A stretch of DNA of 64,000 bases, from assembly GCA_020740775.1 (NCBI GenBank), contig JAHEWK010000011.1, positions 1,426,001 through 1,490,000 on the forward strand, in the 5' to 3' direction. Under the pieces are notes generated by a model. The model searched no databases. It worked only from the letters and a program-made list of their open reading frames with translations, and had not been told where the DNA came from. The stretch's first letter is position 1. Each line of letters begins with the position of its first letter. A program made the translations under genes and the position numbers. Shown here piece after piece: positions 10,106-20,629 of this stretch. Origin of the DNA: Ilyonectria destructans. Lineage: Eukaryota; Ascomycota; Sordariomycetes; Hypocreales; Nectriaceae.

Positions 10106-11930
10106 ATGATGCCTTCACTTCAAGACCCTTCCGCGGTCCCTGTGGCTACCAATGGCGCCGTCAATGGCACCAATGGATTGGATACCAGGCCTCACACACC
10201 CACCAGCACTATGGCCCTGACCGAGTACAGCGCCAACCCGTCCACGCCGTCCGAGGAGAAGCGCGCTCGCATCAAGCAGATTGTCCCCGAAGAATTTCTC
10301 CTGCCCACAGGATACCCCGACGTGAGCAATGATAGCCTAACAAAAGAACCTCCCAAAGACGACCTGTGTGGCTGACCCGCTGGTTCTTTGTTCCTTCTAG
10401 TACCTCCGACTCATCGCCAGCGCTACCTCGAGAGTCTACGAGGCCTGCAAGGTCACGCCATTGGCTCACGCTATTAACCTGAGCAACCGCCTCGAGTGCA
10501 ACGTCCTGCTCAAGCGCGAAGATGAACAGCCCGTCTTCAGCTTCAAGCTGCGCGGCGCCTACAACAAGATGGCCCACCTTGATCCCGCCGTGAGCTGGAA
10601 GGGTGTTGTCGCCTGCTCGGCCGGTAACCACGCCCAAGGCGTCGCCTTCTCCGCCCGCAAGCTCAAGATCCCTGCCACTATCATCATGCCCGAGGCCACA
10701 CCGAGCATCAAGCACATGAACGTTGCCCGGCTAGGCGGCCACGTCGTCCTGCACGGTGCCGACTTCGATGCTGCTAAGGAGGAGTGCGCGAGACGGGAGA
10801 AGCAGGATGGACTCATCAACATCCCTCCCTTCGACGATCCATACGTCATTGCCGGTCAAGGTACCATTGGAAACGAACTCTTCGGTCAGGTCAACATGGC
10901 TAAGGTGGAGGCTATCTTCTGTTGCTGCGGAGGTGGTGGCCTCATTGCCGGAATCGGCCTCTACGTCAAGCGGATGGCTCCTCATGTCAAGATCATTGGT
11001 GTCGAGGCCTATGATGCTAATGCCATGGCACAGTCCCTTAGGAAGGGCGAGCGGGTGTTGCTGAAGGAAGTCGGCCTGTTTGCTGACGGTGCTGCCGTCA
11101 AGACTGTCGGCGAGGAGACCTTCCGCATTGCCAAGGAGGTCGTGGATGACGTCGTTGAGGTGACCACCGACGAGATTTGCGCCGCCATCAAGGACATGTA
11201 CGACGACACCCGTTCGGGCCTGGAACCTGCCGGCGCCATGTCCATTGCCGGCTTGAAGAAGTATGTTGCGCAGAACCCTTCAAGGGACTCGAAGAGGACT
11301 CTCATCGCCGTGACCTCGGGTGCAAACATGAACTTCGACCGCCTCAGATTCGTTGCTGAGCGTGCGACTCTGGGTGAAGGCAAGGAGGCTCTCCTGGCTG
11401 TTCAGATCCCTGAGCGCCCCGGCGCGTTTTCCGAGCTCGTCACCACCATCATGCCACATGCTGTTACCGAGTTCTCCTACCGATATGCTAGTGACGATGT
11501 GGCCAATATCCTGATTGGTTTGTCTCTGACGGCCCCCGCTGACCAGCGATCCGAGGAGCTCAGCAATCTCATGGACCGCATCAAGTCTGACGGTATGAAG
11601 GTGACGGACCTTTCCGGCGACGAACTCGCCAAGAGCCATATCCGATACCTGGTTGGTGGCCGATCTGGTGTGCCAAACGAGAGGTTGTACATGTTCACCT
11701 TCCCCGAGCGGCCTGGTGCACTGGAGAAGTTCCTGGTAACTCTCCGTGTCAAGTTCAACATCAGCCTGTTCCAGTACCGTAACTACGGCGGTGACGTGGG
11801 CAAGATCGTTACGGGTATCCTGTGCCCCGATGACGAAGTCCCCGAGCTTGAGAGGTTCCTGCGCCGGATCGGTTATCCTTACGAGGATTGCACCAACTCG
11901 GAGGTGTTTAAGACATTTTTGCGCACTTAG
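10106..11930 (+). CDS. ILV1: Threonine dehydratase (threonine ammonia-lyase), biosynthetic
   Basis: Exons 10106-10321 and 10401-11930 encode 581 aa; the 79 bp intron has a GTGAGC donor and TTCTAG acceptor. It converts L-threonine to 2-oxobutanoate and ammonia, the first step of isoleucine synthesis. The PLP domain (about 75-390) has VFSFKLRGAYN with the Schiff-base Lys121, SAGNHAQGVAFSA, and the phosphate-binding CCCGGGGLIAGI loop. Two ACT-like regulatory domains follow, each opening with a similar block (IPERPGAFSEL, about 410; FPERPGALEKFL, about 505). These are the sites of isoleucine feedback and valine relief in this family. The N-terminal 70 residues are not a clear mitochondrial presequence, so location is uncertain. 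Two TGACTC cores upstream fit general amino-acid control. Confidence 0.95.
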
Positions 11931-13039
11931 AGACCCGAGGCGAGTGATCTATATAGAGAGTGAGAGAACATTTCGAGTTCTGGTTGAATGTTTGGCGTTT
12001 TGGAAAAACGGGGGAATTTCAAAAAGGCCATATTTTCTGATTCATTTCAGCGTATTGTTTTGCTGCAGATAGATTGGTATACTGACGTGGGTACCGAGAG
12101 AACTGGACAAATATAATGTCAGTTTGCGAAGCGGAGTTTCATTAATCATAAGAATGTGACCTATTTGTTGTCGAGACTGAAAAGCCCGAAGGCATCACCT
12201 TTCGAGCCTTGCTTGGTTCTAATTTATCATTCTGTCTATACATGAGTGTTGGCGAAAGAAGGTTCTACCATGTTTCTCAGTTCACGGCTACCACAGCCAG
12301 GCTAGACACATATATGCCTTCCCATCCTCCCAGTCCCGTCCCATACCTCGAGTGGGACAAGACCTGTTCTGACACTCATTTTCCTGCCAAAAAAATCCCC
12401 CGATGTTGACTGCTGTTTCGATAATGTTCTGGGAAGTTGTCGAAGAAAGTTAGCGTAATGTCTCCATCCTGTTTGGTGGCATCCTGTCTGACTTTGGGAG
12501 ATATTTTAACGGTTCTCCAAAATACCACGCACTCTAAATCGTCCTGACTCCTCCCTGGGAACACATGACTTACTTGTGTTGTTCCAGCGATTGTGGCAAC
12601 AACCCGAGCCGCGTCGCGTTTGAAGGCCTTGAGATTCAGGGGCGACTGCTGACCGGACTGGCTGGACTGACACAATCCTGATTCCTGGTCATATATGGTA
12701 CTTAGTGAAGTCGGGGTAGTAGCAGTAGTGGCAACATGCTTCTCATCCTGAACTGTTTCCCATGGCTCGACTCATTCGCCATTTCCAAGATACATTTCTC
12801 CCTAGATAGGGCCGGATTTGTTGATAAATCCTAGGCCCTTCTAACCATGATCTCAAAAATGGCGGGAGATGAAGATGGTAGCCAAATATCATTATCAATA
12901 TAGATGGAATGGGGTCTTATAATCCATAATGCAGCTGAATCTAGGAAAGTTCTCAAGGTTAAAAAGTCGTGCTGAGATGCTGGAATATCTCATCAAATTT
13001 CTTTGTTTTCTGATTCATTCCATCCAGTGGTTCGTGACC
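11931..13039. other. Gene-poor, moderately AT-rich stretch
   Basis: About 1.1 kb after ILV1. The first ~100 bp should be its 3' UTR. Short ORFs on both strands (for example 12376-12675 minus) resemble no family I know. It may include further remnants of the ankyrin relic that follows, but I could not establish this. Confidence 0.4.
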
Positions 13040-14260
13040 ATCACCCACACCTCCTTTAACTTGATCTATGGAACGAGGATTGCTGCCCGTTTGAGCCATG
13101 CCTGTCCCCTTGACATCCCAAATGAAGTCTGGTTAAAGGGGTTTGGAAATATCACACACATCCGAAAGGAGTACATTCGGTCCCTCCATGAGATAAAATT
13201 CTAGATGCACTTCTAACCTGCCCACAGGTATTCTCAAAGTCTTGACACTCCCAATTCGTCCAGTGGCTACTGCTATATGTTGCGCAGTCCTTCCATTATA
13301 ATTTGAGTATTGCTATTCGTATACATACTTATTGTTATTTGCACACATAACTATATATATCAGTCCTCCTGATAATTATTTATTATCTTAAGAAACCAGC
13401 GTAGGAAGTTAAATTTTCTCAAGACTGATGTTTAGTCTTTATTTCATGTATGAGGTCAAATTTAACAAGAAGAGCAGGCATTTAATGCACCCTTTAACCA
13501 TACGTATAGTAGGTACTTTAGCCCAGCTGAGGCTTCCGTGAAGGGGCTTGTACCTGTGTGCGAATAGTAACACTCTATAATTTCTGATAGTGACAGTTGC
13601 CCTTCCCTGAATCAGAAGGCGAAAATGGCACGCTGATCCATCCTCACAGCAACGTGGAACTGCGTTTTGCTTCTCTTCTCTGATACACTAAGGGGCACTC
13701 CAGCATCTACTAAACGAAGACCCACGTTTACGGTGTCACTGATAATAGTACAGTGCAGATAAGTCCCGTAAATGTTGTTCCTGTTGTCCAAATTTGGGTT
13801 GTACTTGAGAAGACCAACAACCAGCTAGTGTTCCCCAAGGTAGTAAAAACTGTGCAAAGATGACATGCTGAAGACAACAGTGTGGTTCACATTTGTACCT
13901 TTGCTGAGAGTAAGACAGCAATTAGAGGCAGAGGCGCAACAAAGTGAAGGCGTCTTCCTCAGAGAGTCTTCAACCATTGCCAAACGGACGTGTCATTCCA
14001 GCCCCTCGTGTTACTCGAGTCGATGGTCCAGAAGCCGCTACATGTAATAAGGTTCTGCCAGTATTGTGTCTGGGAGGCATCTCCAAGGTGCTCAGGCTGT
14101 TGGAGTACGAGCTAATGAACTGGGGAATTAATAGTGCTTCTGGTATGTCTCTCCGCGCAGCGATTTGGGAAGCAAAGTGCATAGGGAGGTTGAGGACACT
14201 GTTGTCCGTGACTAGACACAACCTGGTCGTTGCGAGTTTGGCAACGGCTTGGGGTTAATT
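13040..14260 (-). pseudogene. Decayed ankyrin-repeat gene
   Basis: Translating the minus strand gives ankyrin-like pieces split by stops and frame changes. About 14065-14026 reads NTGRTLLHVAAS. From about 13940 to 13615 one frame stays open except for a TAG at 13825-13827; it reads SKGTNVNHT, then LVVGLLKYNPNLDNR, then VNVGLRLVDAGVPLSVS, then KTQFHVAVRMD, and ends at a TGA (13612-13614). The next piece, LLIQGRATVTI (about 13618-13585), is in a neighbouring frame. Around 13200-13060 come ILSHGGTECTPFG and, after a TGA, TPLTRLHLGCQ. The order HxAA..LL..GA/G..V is the ankyrin consensus. No intact ORF spans these pieces and no intron set repairs all the breaks. Boundaries are approximate. Whether repeat-induced point mutation or ordinary decay caused this was not computed. 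Confidence 0.6.
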
Positions 14261-15043
14261 GAGTAACTAGTTAGAACCACCGCATGAATAGAAACAATGC
14301 GGGCTCTTCCCTTCAAGCCAATATCTCAGGGATTGAATCACACAGAATCACTAATGTGCAGCTTAGCCCAGCCTCTGGTCCTGGCTCCACATAATCGTCC
14401 TTTAATCTGATTCAGGAGAGACAGATGGTCTTGGCACCGAGCCCCCCGCCAGATGAAAGGAACTGAAAAGAAGCAACGACGAGTGACAGAAAAAACAAGT
14501 CAGGATGGCGAACTGCCGGGCTCGATCTAATCATCTTTGGCGTGGGGGTGGTAGTGGTAGATTAAAAGAACGTCTGTGCTGTGTAACGTAACTTGGCTAG
14601 GGACCGAGCTCGGAGCCAAAGACAGTTAGTTGCCACTAATAGAGTCGTATTGACTGCTGTCGGCGACCGGGATAGTGCGGCTGGAGGGGAAGAAAAGAAA
14701 CAAAAAAAGAAAAAAGGAAACGAGCCAAAAGGAAGGGCGTCGAAGGCGACATGGCAATTTCACGTAGCGTCTTCTAGCGGGCTTCTATGGCCGGGGCAAG
14801 GTGCACTTGGCTTGACCTGGCCCTGGACCATGGCGTCTTTCCGTCTCCGAGTGGTCCGTGAGAGAGGCACCATCTAGCAGATGACACCTTTTTGGCGAGG
14901 TTTCAGGATTGGATGTGTTTATTTTGGGACGGGTGGTGGTGGGAGATAATTACAGATGCAGTATGTGCGTTCAAGATACGGAGGCATGAGGGTAGCTCGG
15001 CAACCTGATTGGAGGTTGAAGACGGTTTAGGATAAGTGAGCTG

Positions 15044-15073
15044 CGCTGTAAATTACGCTGTAAATTACGCTGC
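15044..15073 (+). repeat. 12-bp direct repeat, two full copies and a partial third
   Basis: The unit CGCTGTAAATTA occurs at 15044-15055 and 15056-15067, followed by CGCTGC. It is read directly from the sequence and has no known role. Confidence 0.8.
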
Positions 15074-15456
15074 ATCCGGGGGTTTCGGGACAACCTCCAG
15101 ACACGCTGAACTGGGCTGCGAAAGGGGGCTGACCAGCGATGGATTTGTTGCCCGAGCTCGCAGTGCTTACCAGCGGGTTCTGTGGCCCGCAGCGAATCCC
15201 AGGTACGTTCTTGGATGTCTTGGAGCGTTGATGAAACAGGGATGTGGTGCAGTGGGCAGTGACGAAACGTCTCACTCTCATCTCCAGATATGGGGCGGCG
15301 GACTCCATTTCCTCAACAACAGACCTAACGCATAGCGCGCGCCGTGCAGCTGCAGCAGCCACTTCAGGCCATCAGGGCAGGACGAGACCTCGGCGTGGAA
15401 AATGATTGCCGAGAAACATGCAGAGGACGCCCCTTGAAACTGGACGGGGAGTGGAA

Positions 15457-15482
15457 GCTTTCCATGCTTTCCATGCTTTCCG
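15457..15482 (+). repeat. 9-bp direct repeat, nearly three copies
   Basis: The unit GCTTTCCAT occurs twice in full and then as GCTTTCC. It lies in non-coding DNA and could be a slippage product. Confidence 0.8.
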
Positions 15483-16876
15483 TTCCCCTCAACGATGCAC
15501 AAAGCTCTCCCCGTAAGTACCTGAACCAACATGCCTGGAGAAGGTTTCTGGGGCGTGTTCCTCTTAGTCTCTGATCAACGGGTTGCGGATCTCCGACGAT
15601 CAGGATCGACGCAGGCCCGACGCAGGCCTTGGAGGGGGGAACAGGACGACCACTCAGAGCCAGAGGGAGAGAGGAAAAGACCCTGTAATTGTCTGCTGGA
15701 TATGAAGCAGGGCTGGTACGGCAGGGTCCCTTGCGGCCAAGTCGCACCAGAGACGTTTCCATTCCCGTCCGAGTGGAGCTCGCCCAGCGGACAGCTTAGG
15801 GCGCGCGCCATCTATGGCTCCAGCTCCTCACAGCTCCAGGGCCACGGCGTAAGTGTGCGATGTGTGCCTGAGGTCCCCGGTTGTCGGTGCACTGACCCCC
15901 CGGGAGACTTCAGAGCCTGCAGGACCCCGGGGTGCCCTGTGCGCGCTCGGTCATCTGCGCCTGGGGCCGCTCCCTAGCAGCCCTCCAGGCGCTAGCAGGG
16001 GCCGTGGCGATGAGACAGCGAGTGGCCAGCGCAGCGAGGGCCCTGTAGGTAGGTAGTGAGCGGCACGTACTGATGCGGTAGGTGGCACGCATGGGCGCTG
16101 TACGGAGGGAGTACCGTACGGGCAGATACAGCGGGCATCCACTGCGGCGCGCGAGTGACACGCGCAACGCACCGCCCGCACGCTGCCCTGGGCGATGCCA
16201 TTGTCACTGCGACGCCACCAGAGCGCCGGGTCTCGATTTTTAGCGGGCGGCTGTCGCCGGGAATCTGGTCGTGTGTTGTTGATTAGATGCGTGTCTCTGG
16301 GCTGGGCTGGGCTCCGGTCCTTCATCCCGTCTTCTAGTGCGCGCTTGTTGCTTGGTGCTTGCTGTGTCGCTATACGGATCGGAGAACTCCTCAGGAGCCT
16401 CCCATCGGCTTTGCTTCCATCCGCTCGCTGTGTGCGCTCGGAGCTCCACCATCCATCTCCATCATCGTCATCAAGGCCCGCTGCCGTTCGCCGACGGTCG
16501 CTGCCCGTACCTAGCACTACTACACTACTACACTACTACATTAGGTACTATGTCGCCTTAGCCCTTTGCCGCCCCCTCCCCTGCTGACCCTTGCTGCTGT
16601 TTGTGACGGCACTGCCCGCGCCCACCTAAAAAAAAGCGTTACCCCACATCGAGCTTGCTTTCCCGGTTGCTTTGGGCGTGTGAGCGCTGAGCGCTGAGAG
16701 CTGGGCGGGCGGCTTGTGGGTTGCGGGTTGCGGGTTCTGTGTGCTGTGTCTTGTGGGCGTGTGTGGCGGTCGACGCTTCTCCGCGACTGGAATCTTTTCC
16801 TTTGCGGATCCAGCTATCTCTCTTCCTTTCGGAATCCTGACGCTCCCTCAACCGTCGTCAGCTTCCTCAGCTTCAG

Positions 16877-17629
16877 TATAAATCAACTGTCTCTCGTCGC
16901 AACCCCCGCGAAACCCTTCCGGACCCCGTTGCTTGCCGTTCGCTGTCTCGATCGACAACCCCCCGTTTGCTGCAATCGCATCTTCTGCTTGCGTCCCGCT
17001 CCCGCCTTGGCTCTTGGTAAGCCTCCCACCGTCTTTCCTCCCGCCTTTGTCGCCGACCGCGCTCGCTCACAGGCTCGAAAAGTCCGCCCGTGACACCCTC
17101 GCGCAACCGCCCTCGCACGACCGACCTCTACGCTCACGCGATCCCGACAAAGCCTCCGTGTGCGACGACAAAGCCGCCCACCCCGGCCTGGCATCTGGTC
17201 CAACCTGCAAGCCTGATAGCTGCCAGCCCGTCGACGTCCCTCCCACGTTGCGGCCACCAGCCCCGAGCTGCCCTTCAACCATCGCAACAACCGTCCTTGG
17301 GTTGTCTGTGAGCGCTGCCCACTACTGCGTGTCCTAGATACCGTCTCCCACCTTGAGATAGTGGCCTGGCTGTCTCAGCGTGGGCGTTCCCGCCCCCAAT
17401 CCCGCCGAACAGAGCATGACCCGTCCCCGCTCTATTCTGTATCTGTTCGCTTGCCTGCGCGCCTTCTAGAACCCATTGACGAGGGTCAACCCGAGAGACA
17501 AGGACGCCATCCCCGGCGTTTTGGTGCAGCTGCGGCTGACAGCTTGCTGGAGGGAGGCAATATCCCGCCTTGCTGCTGGCGCATCAACGTCGGCGCTCAG
17601 GAACCTCAGCCTTTCTACGGCCTGTGACC
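16877..17629 (+). promoter_or_regulatory. Candidate TATA box and long ATG-poor leader of the cNMP/F-box gene
   Basis: TATAAAT at 16877-16883 is followed by about 750 bp of C/T-rich sequence leading to the ATG at 17630. Across this stretch the plus strand has one ATG only (17416), opening a short uORF. Such ATG depletion over about 750 bp is what a scanned 5' leader would show. The transcription start was not observed; this is inference from base composition and ATG spacing. Confidence 0.45.
17416..17469 (+). CDS. Upstream ORF of 17 codons in the leader
   Basis: ATG at 17416, 17 sense codons, TAG at 17467-17469, ending 160 bp before the main ATG. It is the only ATG between the minimal uORF at 16550-16561 and the main start. 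If transcribed, it could tune translation of the downstream protein. The peptide itself has no recognisable feature. Confidence 0.4.
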   Translation: MTRPRSILYLFACLRAF

Positions 17630-20629
17630 ATGAGGCGGGGCCGCTCTCCGAGCTCGCCCTCACCCTATCGGGCGCTGGCCCATCATCAACAAGCCGCGGG
17701 TGCTGGCACTTCGTCCGATTCTGTCTCACTTATTCGTTCTTTTAATGTCGAAAACAACCCGACCCGGCCCGTGCGGCCATCGCCGCTCACGGCTTCTACT
17801 ATCAGAGACATGCCATTGGATTTGGTTGATCGCATGAGATCCTTTCCTCTTTTCATGTCCGCTCCCGAGGCTTTCCTTATTGCCATCGGAAACAACCTAA
17901 AGCCCCAGGTTCATGGCGCAAATGACCACATCGTCACCGAGGGCGATGACGCAAAGGCCATGTACTGGCTGGTTCGCGGTGTCGTCGCCGTCACGTCTCG
18001 CGATGGCGAGGCCGTTTATGCGGAGCTGAAAGCTGGTGCCTTCTTCGGCGAAATTGGCGTTCTTATGCAAATGCCACGAACAGCCACCATCATTGCCCGG
18101 ACAAAGTGTTTGCTCCTCGTGTTGAAGAAGGAGGATTTGCAGGCCGTGATGCCCGCATTCCCCGATATGGAGAAGGCGATCCGTGAAGAGGCGCAAGAAC
18201 GTCTAAACGTCCTCAAGAAACGACGCCAAGAAGGAGGCCAATTGCTCAAGTCTCCTAAAATGGATTATGTGACCCGAGAAGTCACTCCCGGCGAGGTGTC
18301 GACAGGGGAGAGCGGCGTCATCAAGGATGGCGCAGTCATCAACTCAAAGAAGAGAAAGTCCCCCAGCCCTGGCATTATTGAAGATCCCGCAGCCGGCAGC
18401 GCTTTGGGAAGCGGATTGGTCAACATCCGCAAGACTTTGAAAGAACTCCCTCTCTTTTCCACGCTCCCTGTAGATATCCTACATTTCCTTGGTTTGAGTG
18501 TTCAGCCCAGGACATACACCCCTTTCACAGACATTGTCCGTCAGGGTCTTCCCGGAAACGAAATTTTCTTCATCGTCCGGGGCGAAGCAGAAGTCATTCA
18601 CGATGAGCCAATCCAGGCCGTGGGCGGATCGATTCAGAGGAGACCACGGCTGAAAGCAGGCCAATATTTTGGAGAAGTGGCGAGCTTGGGACTCTCTCGC
18701 GGCCGAACCGCCACAGTGAGATCTATCACCACGGTCGAGTGCCTCATGATTACTGGCAGTGTTCTCGACGAGTTGTGGAGACGGTGCCCCCCGGATATCA
18801 AGTCTCAGGTTGAGGAGACGGCGCGCCTGCGACTGCAAACACAAAACGACGATATCGACATGATGGATGTAGAGGGAAAGGCGAAGGCGAACAAATCCGA
18901 CCCTCCGACCCCGACGACACCGACAGGAGGCTCATTACCTGGTCTCACCTTCTCTACTCCATCAAAACCTACTTCCCCAATCAAGGAGGATTCAGGAGGC
19001 AACATGGAGCCAAAGGACCCGGATCCGTTCTTGAGTGTCAACATGGAGAACCTCAGGAACCGTCGACGTCATTCGTTGGCTCCGCCAACTCCCCAGACCG
19101 AAGGCTCAGTATCGACGACGAACGGAGTGAGATCTCGTTTAGCAGAGATAACGCCCATCAAGTTCGCCTTCTCCCAGTCTCCCCCGCCAGATGACCCGGA
19201 AGACCTCCCGGCCAAGCGAGTCAAGGTTTTGCCTCGGCGGCCACTTAGCTTGAGCAAACCTGTTCTCTCTGACGAGATACTGATCTACATTTTCAACCAC
19301 GCCGATATTGGAGAGCTTTTCCGCTTACGCCTCGTCAGCTCCCACTGGCGCAAGATTCTTACCACATCCCCCAAGGTCTGCCAGTACGTCGACCTGGCAA
19401 TTTACAACCGCACAATCACCGATGAGATCATCATCAAAGTTCTTGCTCCCTTTGTGGGAACTCGTGCGCGGACGATAGACCTTAGCAATTGTTTCCACAT
19501 TACGGATGAGGGATTCGCGGCCCTATGGCGCAAATGTGGTAAAAATGTCACCCATTGGAAGATGAAGTCAGTCTGGGACGTTTCCGCCAATCAGATCCTG
19601 GAGATGAGCGAGGCCGCCAAGGGTCTTGAGGAGGTAGACTGGAGCAATTGTCGCAAGGTAGGGGATAATCTACTTGGCCGTGTGGTTGGGTGGGTTGTAC
19701 CCGATCCGGCACCAACAAGCAAGCAGGTTGTTATCTCGAGCTCAACCACTAGGTCCAAGAGCAAGGCCCAGCAGCAACAGCAACAGCAGCAGCAGAAGGC
19801 GCAGAACATGCCCCCTCCAGGAACAGTCATTGGATGCCCCAACCTGAAGCGGCTGAATCTCTCTTACTGCAAACACATTACAGACAGATCAATGGCTCAC
19901 CTCGCCGCCCATGCATCGAACCGCATTGAATCCCTTCAGCTCACTCGCTGTACATCGATCACAGATGCTGGTTTCCAGTCGTGGGCCCCCTTTCGATTCG
20001 AGAAGCTCTCTCGGCTTTGCCTCGCGGACTGCACGTACCTGTCGGACAACGCAGTAGTGGCTTTGGTTAACTCGGCAAAGAATCTGACGCATCTCGACCT
20101 ATCATTCTGCTGCGCTCTTTCTGACACAGCCACAGAGGTCGTGGCTCTTCGTCTCCCTAAACTCCGGGAACTGCGCCTAGCATTTTGTGGAAGCGCCGTC
20201 AGCGACGGAAGTTTGGAAAGCGTAGCGCTTCATCTGAATGATTTGGAGGCTCTCAGCGTCCGTGGCTGTGTCCGGGTCACAGGCAGAGGCGTGGAGAATG
20301 TCCTGAATGGTTGTGGACGACTCAATTGGATCGACGTGAGCCAATGCCGCAATTTGGAGGGATGGCTGCGAGGAGGAGGAATTGCAAGCTATGGGTTCGA
20401 TGATCGAGCCGGCAACCCCCCAGCCGAGAGCGTGTCCAGCGAGAGTTCAGAGGAGGGTGTGCCGCTTACTGAAGCATTCGAGGAAGAAGCTCGGGTGCCC
20501 AAGACGATGAGCGTCGCCATGTTGACGACGCAGAGCTTCATGCCACGGTCTGCCTTTGGGATGCGAATGAGGAGGGCCAGACGGCCCGTAAGATTTGTGA
20601 TTGAGAAAGGAGTTGGTGGGTTGCGATGA
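17630..20629 (+). CDS. Protein with two cyclic-nucleotide-binding domains, F-box and leucine-rich repeats
   Basis: A single exon of 999 aa. The start is the first ATG; the frame is open further upstream but only from a TTG. CNBD1 is at about 65-180, with phosphate-cassette FFGEIGVLMQMPRTATI (Glu141, Arg150). CNBD2 is at about 270-390, with YFGEVASLGLSRGRTATV (Glu349, Arg359). Both keep the Glu and Arg that contact cyclic nucleotide in PKA regulatory subunits. A disordered linker contains RRHS482, a PKA-type site. An F-box lies at about 545-590 (LSDEILIYIFNHADIGELFRLRLVS), then AMN1-like LRRs at about 615-690 and 735-900, separated by a run of nine Gln. F-box/LRR proteins recruit substrates to SCF (Skp1-Cul1) ubiquitin ligases, so this looks like a receptor whose activity may respond to cAMP or cGMP. 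Function is inferred from domains only. Confidence 0.9.
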   Translation: MRRGRSPSSPSPYRALAHHQQAAGAGTSSDSVSLIRSFNVENNPTRPVRPSPLTASTIRDMPLDLVDRMRSFPLFMSAPEAFLIAIGNNLKPQVHGANDHIVTEGDDAKAMYWLVRGVVAVTSRDGEAVYAELKAGAFFGEIGVLMQMPRTATIIARTKCLLLVLKKEDLQAVMPAFPDMEKAIREEAQERLNVLKKRRQEGGQLLKSPKMDYVTREVTPGEVSTGESGVIKDGAVINSKKRKSPSPGIIEDPAAGSALGSGLVNIRKTLKELPLFSTLPVDILHFLGLSVQPRTYTPFTDIVRQGLPGNEIFFIVRGEAEVIHDEPIQAVGGSIQRRPRLKAGQYFGEVASLGLSRGRTATVRSITTVECLMITGSVLDELWRRCPPDIKSQVEETARLRLQTQNDDIDMMDVEGKAKANKSDPPTPTTPTGGSLPGLTFSTPSKPTSPIKEDSGGNMEPKDPDPFLSVNMENLRNRRRHSLAPPTPQTEGSVSTTNGVRSRLAEITPIKFAFSQSPPPDDPEDLPAKRVKVLPRRPLSLSKPVLSDEILIYIFNHADIGELFRLRLVSSHWRKILTTSPKVCQYVDLAIYNRTITDEIIIKVLAPFVGTRARTIDLSNCFHITDEGFAALWRKCGKNVTHWKMKSVWDVSANQILEMSEAAKGLEEVDWSNCRKVGDNLLGRVVGWVVPDPAPTSKQVVISSSTTRSKSKAQQQQQQQQQKAQNMPPPGTVIGCPNLKRLNLSYCKHITDRSMAHLAAHASNRIESLQLTRCTSITDAGFQSWAPFRFEKLSRLCLADCTYLSDNAVVALVNSAKNLTHLDLSFCCALSDTATEVVALRLPKLRELRLAFCGSAVSDGSLESVALHLNDLEALSVRGCVRVTGRGVENVLNGCGRLNWIDVSQCRNLEGWLRGGGIASYGFDDRAGNPPAESVSSESSEEGVPLTEAFEEEARVPKTMSVAMLTTQSFMPRSAFGMRMRRARRPVRFVIEKGVGGLR

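Larger units (their letters stand above)
14261..16876. other. Long GC-rich non-coding stretch with small tandem repeats
   Basis: About 2.6 kb without a recognisable gene. It contains a 12-bp unit twice (15044-15067), a 9-bp unit three times (15457-15482), a CTACTACA-like unit repeated near 16515-16540, and GGGTTGC repeats near 16718-16735. Many overlapping ORFs of 60-190 codons exist on both strands, but they are low-complexity Arg/Pro/Ser/Ala translations of GC-rich DNA. It is probably the distal promoter of the cNMP/F-box gene. Confidence 0.45.

Noticed and set aside
15951..16517. 188-codon ORF on the minus strand in GC-rich DNA
   Set aside because: Arg/Pro/Ser/Ala-rich composition, with several other frames open over the same bases and no domain signature; an artefact of GC-rich sequence.
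17361..17627. 88-codon ORF ending just before the cNMP/F-box ATG
   Set aside because: It begins at GTG, not ATG, so it is not a translated uORF in a fungus. Only the ATG-initiated 17-codon uORF was kept.
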